A stretch of DNA of 48,447 nucleotides from an uncultured Oscillospiraceae bacterium (GCA_944385175.1 CALWWB010000003.1:1-48447); one strand, 5' to 3'. Numbered from the stretch's first letter, positions 26,053 to 36,253 are shown. Numbers and translations are program-made. Notes: a model not told the origin generated them from the sequence alone.

Positions 26053-26489
26053 CTCTGACCCTGGCGTGGGCTTATAAAGCGCTGCATCACTACGGTGGTA
26101 CCCTTGCCGGGACTGGAGCGCACCCGGAGCTTGTCCATAAAGCTGCCCATGATGGTAAAGCCCATGCCGCTGCGTTCTTCTCCGCCGGTGCTGAAAAGGG
26201 GCGTCATAGCCTGCTCCACATCGGCTATACCCTTCCCCCAATCGCGTATACTTATCTCCAAGGTGCTGCCCTTGATTATCCTCAGACGCATAGCAATACG
26301 GCCTATGCTGTCTGGATAGGCATGGACTATGGAATTGGTAACCGCCTCGGATACTGCGGTCTTTATGTCCCCCAGTTCCTCCAGAGTGGGGTCCAGCTGT
26401 GCTGCAAAGGCAGCGGCCGCCGTGCGGGCAAAGGCCTCGTTGCAGCTGCGGCTGGGAAACTCCAGCTTTATGTAATTGTTTTCCTTCAT
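26049..26489 (-). CDS. spoIIAB: Anti-sigma F factor SpoIIAB
   Basis: A 146-residue GHKL serine kinase that holds sigma F inactive and phosphorylates SpoIIAA. ATP-binding boxes are visible: EAVTNSIVHAY (N box), RDWGKGIAD (G1) and GMGFTIMGSFMD (G2). It lies 12 bases after spoIIAA and overlaps sigF. Normal length. Confidence 0.96.
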   Translation of the reverse strand: MKENNYIKLEFPSRSCNEAFARTAAAAFAAQLDPTLEELGDIKTAVSEAVTNSIVHAYPDSIGRIAMRLRIIKGSTLEISIRDWGKGIADVEQAMTPLFSTGGEERSGMGFTIMGSFMDKLRVRSSPGKGTTVVMQRFISPRQGQR

Positions 26490-26501
26490 CTTCTCCTCCT
26501 T

Positions 26502-26816
26502 TTATTTCCCCACGGCCACGGGCACCAAACGGTCAATCCCCGCCGCGTCAATAACTCTCTGGGGCTGCTTTGCCGGGTTCTCTATCCAGGCCCGTCCACC
26601 CAGGGTCTTCATCCGGCGGCTGACCCGTATTATTACGGCAATGCCCGAGGAATCCATAAAATTGAGCCCCGCCATGTCCAGCACACAGTCCCTTGGCATA
26701 TACTCGTCCAGCAGCTCCTCTATGCGCCGGATTGTGTTCCTGGCCTCGTGGTGATCCAGCTCACCGGCCAGATACAGGGTGAGCCTCCCGGAATTAAAAG
26801 CCGTGTTTATTGTCAT
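26502..26816 (-). CDS. spoIIAA: Anti-anti-sigma factor SpoIIAA
   Basis: A 104-residue STAS-domain protein. Its serine (DSSGIAV, residues 56-57) is phosphorylated by SpoIIAB. The unphosphorylated form releases sigma F in the forespore. The ATG follows AGGAGA. First gene of spoIIA. Only about 30 bases separate it from the valS terminator, and I see no clear sigma-H promoter in the gap. Confidence 0.95.
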   Translation of the reverse strand: MTINTAFNSGRLTLYLAGELDHHEARNTIRRIEELLDEYMPRDCVLDMAGLNFMDSSGIAVIIRVSRRMKTLGGRAWIENPAKQPQRVIDAAGIDRLVPVAVGK

Positions 26817-26845
26817 GTCTTATCTCTCCTGTCCGCTGTAAAAAG

Positions 26846-26887
26846 CAAAAAAATAGCACCGCATCCTCGGATGCAGTGCTATTTTAA
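26846..26887 (-). terminator. Terminator after valS
   Basis: Long stem with one mismatch (around 26851-26866 with 26869-26884) and a 2-base apex, followed on the minus strand by seven Ts. It separates valS from spoIIA. Confidence 0.9.
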
Positions 26888-26931
26888 TTTATTCCCTATG
26901 CGTAAACAGTCGAAAACAGGGCAGCGGCAGC

Positions 26932-29556
26932 TCACTTGCCCAGATTTTCCAGGCTAATTTTCAGATTGTCGATAAGTGCCTCCAATTTGGCTTTCTTCTC
27001 CCGCTCCACATTGACAACGGCCTCAGGGGCGCGGGTGACGAAGTTCTGATTGGAGAGCTTGCCTATCTGGGCGGCCAGCTGCTTTTCGGCGTTGGCCAGT
27101 TCCTTCTCTATCCGGGCCCGCTCTTTCTCCAGATCCACCAGTTCCGCCATGGGCATAAACATGCGGGCATTGTCTGTGATGACAGAGACCATACCCTCGG
27201 TCTTTTCCGGGGCGGCGGAGGTGACGCTCACCTCGCTGGCGTAGGCCAGCTTGGAGATATAGCTGCGCCCGGCGGTGAAAGCCTGGGTCTTATCGGTGAC
27301 GATTATCAGATGGGCCTTCCGGGAGGGGGGCACATTCATGTCGCTGCGCCGGGCACGGACGGCCTTGATGGCGCTCATGACCATCTCAAAGTTCTGCTCG
27401 TCCTGGGGGAAGTCCAGTTCCGCCTTGTATTCCGGATATCGCTCTATCATCAGGGCCTCGCCCTCGTGGGGCAAGGCCTGCCAGATCTCCTCGGTGATGA
27501 AAGGCATGAAGGGATGCAGCAGCTTCAGTATCTCCGTGAGCACATAGAGCAGCACCTTCTGAGCTGAGAGCTTCAGCTCCTCATCCTCCCCATTGAGCCG
27601 GGGCTTGGTCAGCTCTATATACCAGTCGCAGTAGCTGTCCCAGATGAAGTCGTATATCTTGCCCGCGGCCACGCCCAGCTCAAAGCTGTCCATGTTCTCG
27701 CAGACTTCCTTCACCACGGTGTTGAGCTTGGAGAGTATCCACTTGTCCTCCAGCTCCAGCTTTTCCGGCAACTCATTTTTATCGATGCTCAGATTCATCA
27801 TCACGAAGCGGGAGGCATTCCATATCTTGTTGCAGAAGTTGCGCATTGCCTCGCACTTTTCCACATAGAAGCGCATGTCATTTCCGGGGGAGTTGCCGGT
27901 TATCAGATTGAAGCGGAGAGCGTCGGCGCCGTAATTGTCCACCATCTCCAAGGGGTCGATGCCGTTGCCCAGGGACTTGGACATCTTCCGGCCCAGGCTG
28001 TCCCTCACCAGGCCGTGGATGAACACGGTGTGGAAGGGCTCCTTCTTCATCTGCTCCATGCCGGAGAAGATCATTCTGGCAACCCAGAAGAAGATGATGT
28101 CATAGCCGGTGACCATGACGCTGGTGGGATACCAGTAGTCCAGCTCCGGGGTCTTTTCCGGCCAGCCCATAGTGGAGAAGGGCCAGAGGGCAGAACTGAA
28201 CCAGGTGTCCAGCACGTCCTCGTCCCGGGTGATGTTCTTGCTGTGGCAGTGCTCACACTCGGTGGCGTCCTGGCGGGAGACGGTTATATGGCCGCAGTCG
28301 GCGCAGTACCAGGCGGGGATCTGGTGGCCCCACCACAGCTGCCGGGAGATGCACCAGTCATGGACGTTCTCCATCCAGTTCAGGTAGGTCTTGGTGAATC
28401 GCTCGGGCACGAACTTTATCCTGCCGTCCTTCACCACGTTTATGGCCTCCTTGGCCAGAGGGGCCATCTTCACGAACCACTGGGGGCTGGTGAGAGGCTC
28501 CACCACGGTGCCGCAGCGGTAGCAGCAGCCCACATTGTGGCTGTAGGGCTCGGTCTTGACCAGATAGCCCTGCTCCTCCAGGTCGGCCACTATGGCCTTG
28601 CGGGCCTCGTAGCGGTCCATGCCGTTATATTTGCCGCCGTTTATTATCCTGGCGTCCTCGTCGATGCACTGTATCTGCTCCAGGTTGTGGCGCAGACCCA
28701 CCTCGTAGTCGTTGGGGTCGTGGCAGGGGGTCATCTTCACGGCGCCGGTGCCGAAGCCCAGCTCCACGTAGTCGTCGGCCACGATGGGCAGCTTCCGGCC
28801 CACCAGGGGCAGGATGGCGTTCTTGCCCACCAGGTGCTTGTAACGCTCATCGTCGGGGTGGACGGCCACGCCGGTGTCGCCCAGCATGGTCTCGGGCCGG
28901 GTGGTGGCAATAATGAACTCCTCGTCGGAATCCTCAATGGGGTAGCGGATATGCCAGAAGGCGCCTGGCATGTCCTTATACTCCACCTCGGCGTCGGAGA
29001 GGGCGGTGCGGCACTTGGGGCACCAGTTGATTATACGGCTGCCCTTGTAGATGAGTCCCTTTTCATACAGGTCGCAGAAGGTCTCCCGCACGGAGCGGGC
29101 ACAGACCTCGTCCATGGTGAAGCGGCTGCGCTCCCAGTCGCAGGAGACGCCCATGCTCTTCTGCTGCTCCACTATCCTGTCGCCGTACTGCTCCTTCCAG
29201 GCCCAGACCCGCTCCAAAAACTTCTCCCGGCCCAGGTCATAGCGGCTCAGCCCCTCTTCCTTGCGCAGCACTTCCTCCACCTTTATCTGGGTGGCTATGC
29301 CCGCATGGTCAACACCGGGCAGCCACAATGCTGCATAGCCCTGCATGCGCTTGTAGCGGGTGAGTATGTCCTGGAGGGTCGCGTCCAGGGCATGGCCCAT
29401 GTGCAGCTGGCCGGTGACATTGGGTGGGGGCATGACGATGGAAAAGGGCTTTTTGTCCTTATCCACCACGCCTTTGAAGTAGCCGCCCTTCATCCACATG
29501 TCGTAGATATTCTTTTCCACCGCTTTGGGGTCGTAGGTCTTTGGAAGCTCTCGCAT
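26932..29556 (-). CDS. valS: Valyl-tRNA synthetase
   Basis: Class I synthetase charging tRNA-Val, 874 residues. The HIGH box is HMGH (about 57-60), the KMSKS loop KMSKSLGN is near 525, and the CP1 editing domain contains [17 protein letters not shown]. It has zinc-ribbon cysteines ([17 protein letters not shown]) and a C-terminal coiled-coil rich in Glu/Lys (about 810-870). The start ATG follows AGGAGG. Controlled by the T-box upstream. Confidence 0.97.
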   Translation of the reverse strand: MRELPKTYDPKAVEKNIYDMWMKGGYFKGVVDKDKKPFSIVMPPPNVTGQLHMGHALDATLQDILTRYKRMQGYAALWLPGVDHAGIATQIKVEEVLRKEEGLSRYDLGREKFLERVWAWKEQYGDRIVEQQKSMGVSCDWERSRFTMDEVCARSVRETFCDLYEKGLIYKGSRIINWCPKCRTALSDAEVEYKDMPGAFWHIRYPIEDSDEEFIIATTRPETMLGDTGVAVHPDDERYKHLVGKNAILPLVGRKLPIVADDYVELGFGTGAVKMTPCHDPNDYEVGLRHNLEQIQCIDEDARIINGGKYNGMDRYEARKAIVADLEEQGYLVKTEPYSHNVGCCYRCGTVVEPLTSPQWFVKMAPLAKEAINVVKDGRIKFVPERFTKTYLNWMENVHDWCISRQLWWGHQIPAWYCADCGHITVSRQDATECEHCHSKNITRDEDVLDTWFSSALWPFSTMGWPEKTPELDYWYPTSVMVTGYDIIFFWVARMIFSGMEQMKKEPFHTVFIHGLVRDSLGRKMSKSLGNGIDPLEMVDNYGADALRFNLITGNSPGNDMRFYVEKCEAMRNFCNKIWNASRFVMMNLSIDKNELPEKLELEDKWILSKLNTVVKEVCENMDSFELGVAAGKIYDFIWDSYCDWYIELTKPRLNGEDEELKLSAQKVLLYVLTEILKLLHPFMPFITEEIWQALPHEGEALMIERYPEYKAELDFPQDEQNFEMVMSAIKAVRARRSDMNVPPSRKAHLIIVTDKTQAFTAGRSYISKLAYASEVSVTSAAPEKTEGMVSVITDNARMFMPMAELVDLEKERARIEKELANAEKQLAAQIGKLSNQNFVTRAPEAVVNVEREKKAKLEALIDNLKISLENLGK

Positions 29557-29571
29557 ATAAACATCCTCCTG

Positions 29572-29818
29572 AAAAAATGAAAGCGCCCTGAAGCCGTAGC
29601 TTCAGGGCGATAATTTACCGCGGTACCACCTGAATTCCGCCTATGGCGGCGCTCATGGACTCTGTAACGGGAATCCCCCGCCGGGACTACGCAGCTTTTG
29701 AAGCCTTCATCCCCGGTGCTCAAGGCCGACCTTCCCCGGCGTTTCACAGGAGCTCTCACCAACCGCTCCCTCTCTGAGATCCGCAGACCCGGGTACTCCT
29801 GCCTGTCACAGCAATTTG
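29572..29818 (-). promoter_or_regulatory. T-box riboswitch upstream of valS
   Basis: GGTGGTACCGCGG lies at 29618-29630 (minus). An 11-bp terminator stem (29584-29594 with 29599-29609) and six Ts end just before the valS ribosome site. The 5' part holds Stem I-like pairing and an AGTA box near 29795. A GTC triplet on the 3' side of Stem I is a possible valine specifier, but I could not confirm its position. Confidence 0.93.
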
Positions 29819-29823
29819 AATGG

Positions 29824-29852
29824 ATTTTACTGCAAACAGCGGATTTTGTCAA
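29824..29852 (-). promoter_or_regulatory. SigA-type promoter for valS
   Basis: Minus strand TTGACA (29847-29852), 17-bp spacer, TAAAAT (29824-29829). It lies just after the trxA stop codon. Confidence 0.85.
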
Positions 29853-29858
29853 TAGCTA

Positions 29859-30164
29859 TCATTCAACCATTCGGCGGAGCTGCTCCAGGCTCTGTACACC
29901 TACCCGCATTTCCAGCACTTCCCCGTCCTCAATGGTTGCCAGCGTGGGTATACTCATTATCCCAAAGCGGCGGGCAAGCTCCGGCTGCTCATCAATATCC
30001 ACTTTGCATATCTTCACGCTGCCCTCCAACTCCCCGTCCAGCTGCTCCAGAATGGGAGCCTGCATACGGCATGGCCCGCACCAAGTGGCCCAGAAATCCA
30101 CCAGGCTCCTGCCTTCTCCGGTTACAGCGTCAAAGTTTTCCTCTGTCAAATGCAGTATTGCCAT
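29859..30164 (-). CDS. trxA: Thioredoxin
   Basis: 101-residue dithiol protein with WCGPC at 28-32, the cis-Pro segment MSIPTLA and a thioredoxin fold throughout. It reduces protein disulfides and is recycled by a thioredoxin reductase. It starts 1 base after the flavoprotein gene, and the two clearly form one operon. Confidence 0.95.
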   Translation of the reverse strand: MAILHLTEENFDAVTGEGRSLVDFWATWCGPCRMQAPILEQLDGELEGSVKICKVDIDEQPELARRFGIMSIPTLATIEDGEVLEMRVGVQSLEQLRRMVE

Positions 30165-30165
30165 G

Positions 30166-30987
30166 TCAGTTCTCCTTATTTTTATCTATATATTCGCAGG
30201 CAGCAAGGGCAGCAATATTACCCTCCCCTGCGGCCTTAGCCAGCTGATAGGGCTTGCCGGTGCAGTCCCCGGCGGCAAAGACCCCGGGCACATCCGTCTC
30301 CATGTTCCGCCCGGTGACAATGCCCCCCTTTTCATACCTGAGTCCCGGCACCAGCTGAGTGACGGACACGGTATCCTTTATTATAAACACCGCGTCCACC
30401 TTGTATTCCTCTCCATTATACACCAGAGTGTCCGCCTTCCCCTCGCCTTTTATCTCGTATTTCCCGCCGCCGGCAAAATGCAGCAGCTCCGAGCAGATGC
30501 CCCGGAGGAAGTCCGCATCCTGCTCGGCCTCTTCCCCGCTGCCTATGAGGGCCGCCCGCCTGCCCTTATAGAGCATGCCGTCGCAGGTGGCGCAGTAGCT
30601 GACGCCCCGGCCTAAAAACTCCGCCTCGCCAGGGTAGAGCTTTTCCCGGGTGATGCCGGCGGCGATTATCACGGCCCCAGCCTGGTAATAGTCGCTGCCC
30701 ACCGCTACGCCGAAGCTGCCGCCGAAGGGCATTACCGACAGGGCCCGGCCACGTATCACCTCCGCCCCGCTGTTTTCCAGCTGGCTGAAGAGCTGCTTTG
30801 CCATGTCCGCCCCGCTTATGGAGGCTATGCCCGGGTAATTGGTCACCTGCTCCGCCTTGTAAAGGCTGCTGGTCTCCACCGGATTTGTCACAACGCCCAC
30901 GGTTTTCCCACGGTTCAGGCAGGTGACGGCTGCCGACACACCGGCGATGCCTCCGCCGATTATCATTATATCAAAGCTGTCAGCCAT
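30166..30987 (-). CDS. Short thioredoxin-reductase-like flavoprotein, probably not NADPH-type
   Basis: A 273-residue FAD protein, shorter than the usual 300-320 of TrxB. The FAD site GGGIAGVSAA (11-20), the redox pair CATC (132-135) and the C-terminal DVPGVFAAGDCTGKPYQLAKA are present. The pyridine-nucleotide domain is reduced: GSGEEA replaces GGGdSA, and the HRRxxxR segment that binds the NADPH phosphate is absent (FAGGGKYEIKG at that place). Known Clostridia enzymes of this kind, such as ferredoxin-dependent flavin thioredoxin reductases, lack these motifs. Coupling to trxA supports a reductase role. The electron donor is inferred. Confidence 0.8.
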   Translation of the reverse strand: MADSFDIMIIGGGIAGVSAAVTCLNRGKTVGVVTNPVETSSLYKAEQVTNYPGIASISGADMAKQLFSQLENSGAEVIRGRALSVMPFGGSFGVAVGSDYYQAGAVIIAAGITREKLYPGEAEFLGRGVSYCATCDGMLYKGRRAALIGSGEEAEQDADFLRGICSELLHFAGGGKYEIKGEGKADTLVYNGEEYKVDAVFIIKDTVSVTQLVPGLRYEKGGIVTGRNMETDVPGVFAAGDCTGKPYQLAKAAGEGNIAALAACEYIDKNKEN

Positions 30988-31047
30988 GGTGATTTTCCTT
31001 TCGCTTTATAATTCAGTATTATGTACAGTTATCTTAGCACATTTTTG

Positions 31048-31076
31048 TTGTAATTACCAGAGCAATCGTTTATAAT
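31048..31076 (+). promoter_or_regulatory. Promoter for glnS
   Basis: TTGTAA (31048-31053), 17-bp spacer, TATAAT (31071-31076), 39 bases before the start codon. No T-box is present. Confidence 0.85.
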
Positions 31077-31114
31077 GTGGAATGATTCATTAGTAGATAT
31101 AGGAGATGGAAAAG

Positions 31115-32800
<1,686 letters not shown>

Positions 32801-32813
32801 ATTAAATCTTAGC

Positions 32814-32846
32814 AAAAACCAGGCTGCGTTTGCAGCCTGGTTTTTT
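32814..32846 (+). terminator. Terminator after glnS
   Basis: Perfect stem around CCAGGCTGC/GCAGCCTGG (32819-32840) with a GTTT loop and six Ts. A-rich on the other side, so it probably also ends rfbB transcription from the minus strand. Confidence 0.93.
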
Positions 32847-32858
32847 GTCGTATTGTTT

Positions 32859-33920
32859 TTAAATGACGCTGTTGGCATACATCCTGTCGTAGTAGTTCAT
32901 GTACTCCCCGGAGACTATCTTCTCCATCCACTCCCCGTGGCGGAGATACCAGTCTATGGTGCTGGCCATGCCGGTCTCAAAGGTATACTTGGGGGCCCAG
33001 CCCAGCTGGGTGGTTATCTTGGTATTGTCTATGGCGTAGCGCCTGTCGTGGCCGGGCCGGTCCTTCACGTGGACGATCAGGTCCTCGCTCTTGCCGGTAC
33101 TGCCGATAATGAGCTTGACTATATCGATATTGGCCTTCTCGTTGTTGCCGCCGATATTGTACACCTCGCCGGTGACGCCCTTCTCCAGCACCGTGGCTAT
33201 GGCGGCGCAGTGGTCCTCCACATACAGCCAGTCCCTTATCTGCATACCGTCGCCGTAGACCGGGAGGCTCTTGCCGTTCAGGCAGTTGTTAATCATCAGG
33301 GGGATGAGCTTCTCCGGGAACTGGTAGGGGCCGTAGTTGTTGGAGCAGCGGGTTATGTTAACCGGCATGCCATAGGTCTTGTTGTAAGCTCTCACAACAA
33401 AGTCTGCGGAGGCTTTAGAGGCCGAGTAGGGGCTGTTGGGGGCCAGCGGCGTAGTCTCGGTAAACATGCCGGTGGGGCCCAGAGCGCCGTAGACCTCGTC
33501 GGTGGAAACCTGGAGGTACTTCACTCCCTCTCTGAACTCATAGGAATACTTGTCATCCGGGTCCAGCTTCCAGTGGCGCTTTGCCACGTCCAGCAAGGTC
33601 TGGGTGCCCAGGATGTTGGTGGTAAGAAATATGTCCGGATTGGTTATGCTCCGATCCACGTGGCTCTCGGCGGCAAAGTTCACCACGGTGTCAAACTCAT
33701 ATTTGTCAAAAAGCTCTTCCACCAGGGTACGGTCATGGATATCACCCTTGGTGAAATGATAGCGTGGGTCACTACTGATCTCCGTCAGGTTGTCCAGGTT
33801 GCCTGCATAGGTGAGCAGATCAAGGTTCACTACAGTAATATCGCCGTAATTTTTCAGCAGGTAATGTATGAAGTTGGAGCCTATAAAGCCGGCTCCGCCG
33901 GTGACCAAAAGGTTTTTCAT
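32859..33920 (-). CDS. rfbB: dTDP-glucose 4,6-dehydratase
   Basis: Second step of dTDP-rhamnose synthesis. 353 residues, NAD-binding TGGAGFIGS (7-15), the catalytic TDEVYG triad region and YSASK, as in extended SDR enzymes. It follows rfbA by 8 bases. Epimerase (rfbC) and reductase (rfbD) genes are not in the window. The product may feed dTDP-rhamnose or another deoxy sugar for surface glycans. Confidence 0.96.
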   Translation of the reverse strand: MKNLLVTGGAGFIGSNFIHYLLKNYGDITVVNLDLLTYAGNLDNLTEISSDPRYHFTKGDIHDRTLVEELFDKYEFDTVVNFAAESHVDRSITNPDIFLTTNILGTQTLLDVAKRHWKLDPDDKYSYEFREGVKYLQVSTDEVYGALGPTGMFTETTPLAPNSPYSASKASADFVVRAYNKTYGMPVNITRCSNNYGPYQFPEKLIPLMINNCLNGKSLPVYGDGMQIRDWLYVEDHCAAIATVLEKGVTGEVYNIGGNNEKANIDIVKLIIGSTGKSEDLIVHVKDRPGHDRRYAIDNTKITTQLGWAPKYTFETGMASTIDWYLRHGEWMEKIVSGEYMNYYDRMYANSVI

Positions 33921-33928
33921 TTTATGTA

Positions 33929-34798
33929 TCAGTCCTTTTCCACAAGTGATATGAGATACTGGCCGTATTCGGTCATTTTAAGCTCGGTGCCCAGAGCCAG
34001 CAGCTGGTCGTCACTTATCCAGCCACGGCGCCAGGCTATCTCCTCTATGCAGGAAACATAGAAGCCCTGGCGATTCTGCACCGTAGCCACGAACTGGGCG
34101 GCCTGGAGCATGCCCTCGGGAGTACCGGTATCCAGCCAGGCCATGCCGCGGCCCATAGGGCTCACCAGCAGCTCGCCCCGCTGAAGGTATACATTGTTTA
34201 CAGTGGTTATCTCCAGCTCACCTCTGGGGGATGGGCTGATATTCTTTGCCACATCCACCACACTGTTATCGTAGAAGTACAGGCCGGGAACGGCAAAGTT
34301 GCTCTTGGGATTTGCGGGTTTTTCCTCAATGGACACAACACGTTTGTTCTCGTCAAATTCTACCACGCCGAAAGCCTTGGGGTTTTTCACCTGAACACCG
34401 AAGATCATTCCGCCTTTTTCTATGGCTGCGCCCTTGCGCAGATAGTCCGAGAGAGCTTGGCCGTAAAACACATTGTCTCCCAGGATAAGACAGACCGAGT
34501 CGTCGCCTATAAATCGTTCCCCCAGGATAAAGGCTTCCGCCAAGCCCCGAGGCTGCTCCTGCACCACATAGTCAAAATTCATGCCCAGGCGCTTGCCGTC
34601 CCCCAGAAGTTCCCTATAATGGGGCAGATCCTCCGGAGTGGAGATTATCAGCACATCCCTGATACCTGCCAGCATCAGTACAGACAGAGGGTAGTAGACC
34701 ATAGGCTTGTCATAAATAGGCAGCAGCTGCTTTGAGACAACTCTTGTCATTGGATACAGGCGGGTACCTTTTCCGCCGGCAAGTATAATTCCCTTCAT
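33929..34798 (-). CDS. rfbA: Glucose-1-phosphate thymidylyltransferase
   Basis: Makes dTDP-glucose from dTTP and glucose-1-phosphate. 289 residues starting [18 protein letters not shown], with the nucleotide-binding GGKGTRL and LGDNVFYG. The ATG at 34798 is the family start, with GGAGG eleven bases upstream. An in-frame extension to 35014 crosses the promoter and is rejected. It heads the rfbA-rfbB operon. Confidence 0.96.
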   Translation of the reverse strand: MKGIILAGGKGTRLYPMTRVVSKQLLPIYDKPMVYYPLSVLMLAGIRDVLIISTPEDLPHYRELLGDGKRLGMNFDYVVQEQPRGLAEAFILGERFIGDDSVCLILGDNVFYGQALSDYLRKGAAIEKGGMIFGVQVKNPKAFGVVEFDENKRVVSIEEKPANPKSNFAVPGLYFYDNSVVDVAKNISPSPRGELEITTVNNVYLQRGELLVSPMGRGMAWLDTGTPEGMLQAAQFVATVQNRQGFYVSCIEEIAWRRGWISDDQLLALGTELKMTEYGQYLISLVEKD

Positions 34799-34833
34799 TG
34801 CGATGCATACCTCCGTATTGTTTTTGACAATTG

Positions 34834-34863
34834 ATTGTACCATTCTCCCCTGTGCCCTGTCAA
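34834..34863 (-). promoter_or_regulatory. Promoter for rfbA-rfbB
   Basis: Minus strand TTGACA (34858-34863), 18-bp spacer, TACAAT (34834-34839). Confidence 0.75.
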
Positions 34864-34932
34864 TCTCTGTCACATATATGACGTATCCGGGAAATTTTCT
34901 GTACGCTGCCCCAATATACAGTGAAAAAGGGC

Positions 34933-34961
34933 TTGAATTATGAGAAAGCCTATGGTATACT
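34933..34961 (+). promoter_or_regulatory. Promoter for secG
   Basis: TTGAAT (34933-34938), 17-bp spacer, TATACT (34956-34961), divergent from the rfbA promoter. Confidence 0.75.
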
Positions 34962-35004
34962 TTCATGGCTGTGAAGCGTGTATACTTTGAAAGGGTTGAA
35001 ATAA

Positions 35005-35241
35005 ATGTCTGCAATCACCATCGTTCTCACCATTCTCCAGGTCCTCTCCGGTGTAGCCGTCACCGCTATCGTGCTCATGCAGAGCGGTAAGAGTGCCGGC
35101 CTTTCCGGTGCAATTTCCGGCGGAGCCGAGACCTTTATGTCCAAGGGCAAGGCCAAGACCTGGGACGCAAAGCTGGCAAAGGCCACAAAGTGGTTTGCCC
35201 TGGCTTTTGTCATCCTGACCTTGAGCCTGCACTTTGTTTGA
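35005..35241 (+). CDS. secG: Preprotein translocase subunit SecG
   Basis: 78 residues with two membrane helices (about 4-24 and 60-78) joined by the conserved [19 protein letters not shown] loop. It assists the SecYEG channel. Normal length. Monocistronic, with its own promoter and terminator. The usual partners rnr and smpB are not next to it here. Confidence 0.93.
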   Translation: MSAITIVLTILQVLSGVAVTAIVLMQSGKSAGLSGAISGGAETFMSKGKAKTWDAKLAKATKWFALAFVILTLSLHFV

Positions 35242-35261
35242 TTAGTCTGAGAACCAATCTG

Positions 35262-35314
35262 AAAACCCCCGCTGTCCGGCAAATGCCTGGCAGCAGGGGT
35301 TTTCTTTGCATAAA
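35262..35314 (+). terminator. Terminator after secG
   Basis: Imperfect long stem (AAAACCCC...GCTG with CAGC...GGGGTTTT) with a T-rich tail ending near 35308. Confidence 0.8.
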
Positions 35315-35486
35315 AATCGTCACCGAGAACAATATGCCGTCCGCCAACCCTGCGTCAAAACACCAAACCTCAACCCAGCGTCAGCGGGTTCGATTTGGAG
35401 AGGAGGAGCAAGGGGGCGGAGCGGATGGTGCTTTCTATTCCCCGTGAAATAGAAAGCGCCGGAGCAAAGCGGACTTTGCTCCGACG
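35315..35486. other. Gene-free stretch with hairpins between secG and the tRNA fragment
   Basis: I see no credible gene here. Two hairpins stand out: GGAGCAAAG/CTTTGCTCC with a 4-base loop (35461-35482), and a stem formed by GCTTTCTATT with its reverse near 35453 (about 35431-35460). On the minus strand they follow the CCA end of the tRNA fragment and could be relics of its terminator. Confidence 0.4.
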
Positions 35487-35519
35487 TGGTATGGCTGACA
35501 GGATTCGAACCTGCGACCT
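35487..35519 (-). pseudogene. 3' fragment of tRNA-Arg(CCG), relic attachment site
   Basis: 33 bases identical to the 3' end of the intact tRNA-Arg at 42524-42600: CCA, acceptor strand, T arm and start of the variable region. It breaks off at the junction with a hairpin-rich insert. This is a further copy beyond the pair that bounds the element and probably marks an older integration at the same tRNA. Confidence 0.7.
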
Positions 35520-35603
35520 GACTTGCCGCTATGCGGCAGTCAGCCTGCGGCGCATCCGGCAGGCTTCGCCTGCCTCAACGTGCTTCGCACCTGAAGGTCG
35601 CAG
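35511..35603. repeat. Nested hairpin element bounded by a tRNA-derived inverted repeat
   Basis: CTGCGACCT (35511-35519) pairs with AGGTCGCAG (35595-35603). Inside lie an 11-bp hairpin with TAT loop (35518-35543), GCCTGC/GCAGGC and alternative GGCAGGC/GCCTGCC stems (35543-35574) and GTGC/GCAC with a TTC loop (35580-35590). The right arm is itself a 13-base piece of the tRNA in reverse orientation. No coding capacity. Confidence 0.6.
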
Positions 35604-35628
35604 CTTATAATGCTTTTAGCTTATGACC

Positions 35629-35661
35629 AAAAAAGGCAGCCCCATAGGGGCCGCCTTTTTT
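35629..35661. terminator. Bidirectional terminator beside attL, original tRNA-Arg terminator
   Basis: A-rich run, stem with CCCC/GGGG core and ATA loop, then a T run on both strands. On the minus strand it directly follows the tRNA CCA end, so it was probably the tRNA-Arg terminator before the element arrived. Confidence 0.85.
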
Positions 35662-35706
35662 GGTATGGCTGACAGGATTCGAACCTGCGACCTTCAGAGT
35701 CGGAGT
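35660..35706 (-). repeat. attL: 47-bp direct repeat of the tRNA-Arg 3' half
   Basis: Identical to 42523-42569, running from the CCA end through the T arm to the anticodon loop. Sequences diverge immediately after. It marks the left end of the integrated element. Confidence 0.92.
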
Positions 35707-35823
35707 ATTGTTCAGGACGTTTTCCATCGTTTCATATCGTGCTAAAAAGTATTGAAAAAACAGGATTTTTTGATTTAACTGTGCAGCTTCGTTTTGTATT
35801 GTAATTTATCTTTTTGCAACGTA

Positions 35824-35840
35824 GTTGAATTATTGTTGAA
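35824..35840 (+). repeat. Candidate integrase arm site, left
   Basis: GTTGAATTATTGTTGAA, 16 of 17 bases identical and in the same orientation as 42423-42439. Lies about 118 bases inside attL. Confidence 0.55.
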
Positions 35841-35848
35841 CTCCAACT

Positions 35849-36049
35849 TCAGTCCTCTATTTGCCCCTTATCTCTTTCCATTGTTTCATCAATTGCTCGG
35901 TTAATAAATGCATTCACGCTCTCGTCCCTGGAGTCTGCATGGGCCTTTATAGTTTCTTTTTTTCCTTTGGGCATTGTAATATTGATACGATCATAGTTCA
36001 ACTTGACATATTTGTTTACTGATGCTTGCTGTGCTTTTGTGACGGCCAT
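35849..36049 (-). CDS. Ribbon-helix-helix (Arc/CopG-like) DNA-binding protein
   Basis: 66 residues: a basic N-terminus, a beta-strand-like YDRINITMPKGKKETIKAHA and helices ending ESVNAFINRAIDETMERD. This is the pattern of Arc-family regulators found on Clostridia mobile elements. AAGGAG precedes the ATG and a strong promoter lies upstream. It is the last gene before attL. Whether it regulates the element, its own promoter or a toxin is unknown. No toxin-like partner is adjacent. Confidence 0.75.
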   Translation of the reverse strand: MAVTKAQQASVNKYVKLNYDRINITMPKGKKETIKAHADSRDESVNAFINRAIDETMERDKGQIED

Positions 36050-36108
36050 CGTCAGACTCCTTCCTATTGCAGCTTGGATGCATGTGCCGCTTTTCCTGTA
36101 ATAATTAT

Positions 36109-36137
36109 ATTATAGCGCATTTGTATATTGGTGTAAA
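36109..36137 (-). promoter_or_regulatory. Promoter for the ribbon-helix-helix gene
   Basis: Minus strand TTTACA (36132-36137), 17-bp spacer, TATAAT (36109-36114). Confidence 0.8.
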
Positions 36138-36173
36138 TATGTCTATACCGTCAATAGACTATTGGTGTAAATA
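36126..36173. promoter_or_regulatory. Candidate operator: two 14-bp direct repeats around an inverted repeat
   Basis: TATTGGTGTAAATA occurs at 36126-36139 and 36160-36173. Between them GTCTAT/ATAGAC (36141-36159) forms an inverted repeat. The first copy covers the -35 box of the RHH promoter, and the second lies just before a TATAAT at 36179 on the plus strand. This fits binding by an RHH repressor. Confidence 0.55.
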
Positions 36174-36253
36174 GTGTTATAATGAAACAGTAATATAGGG
36201 AGAGAGGGCAATATAAAAATTTTCGCCCTCTCATATAACAAAGGGGGATAATA

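Noticed and set aside
26053-26241. N-terminal extension of sigF
   Set aside because: It lies within spoIIAB in another frame; the ATGA overlap gives the true start.
28015-29580. 521-codon open frame opposite valS
   Set aside because: Shadow of a certain gene, with His/Leu/Val-rich composition and no recognisable domain.
34799-35014. N-terminal extension of rfbA
   Set aside because: It crosses the rfbA promoter and adds non-family sequence before MKGIILAGG.
35387-35610. Plus-strand open frame across the tRNA fragment
   Set aside because: It translates hairpins and a tRNA relic; the product has no plausible fold.
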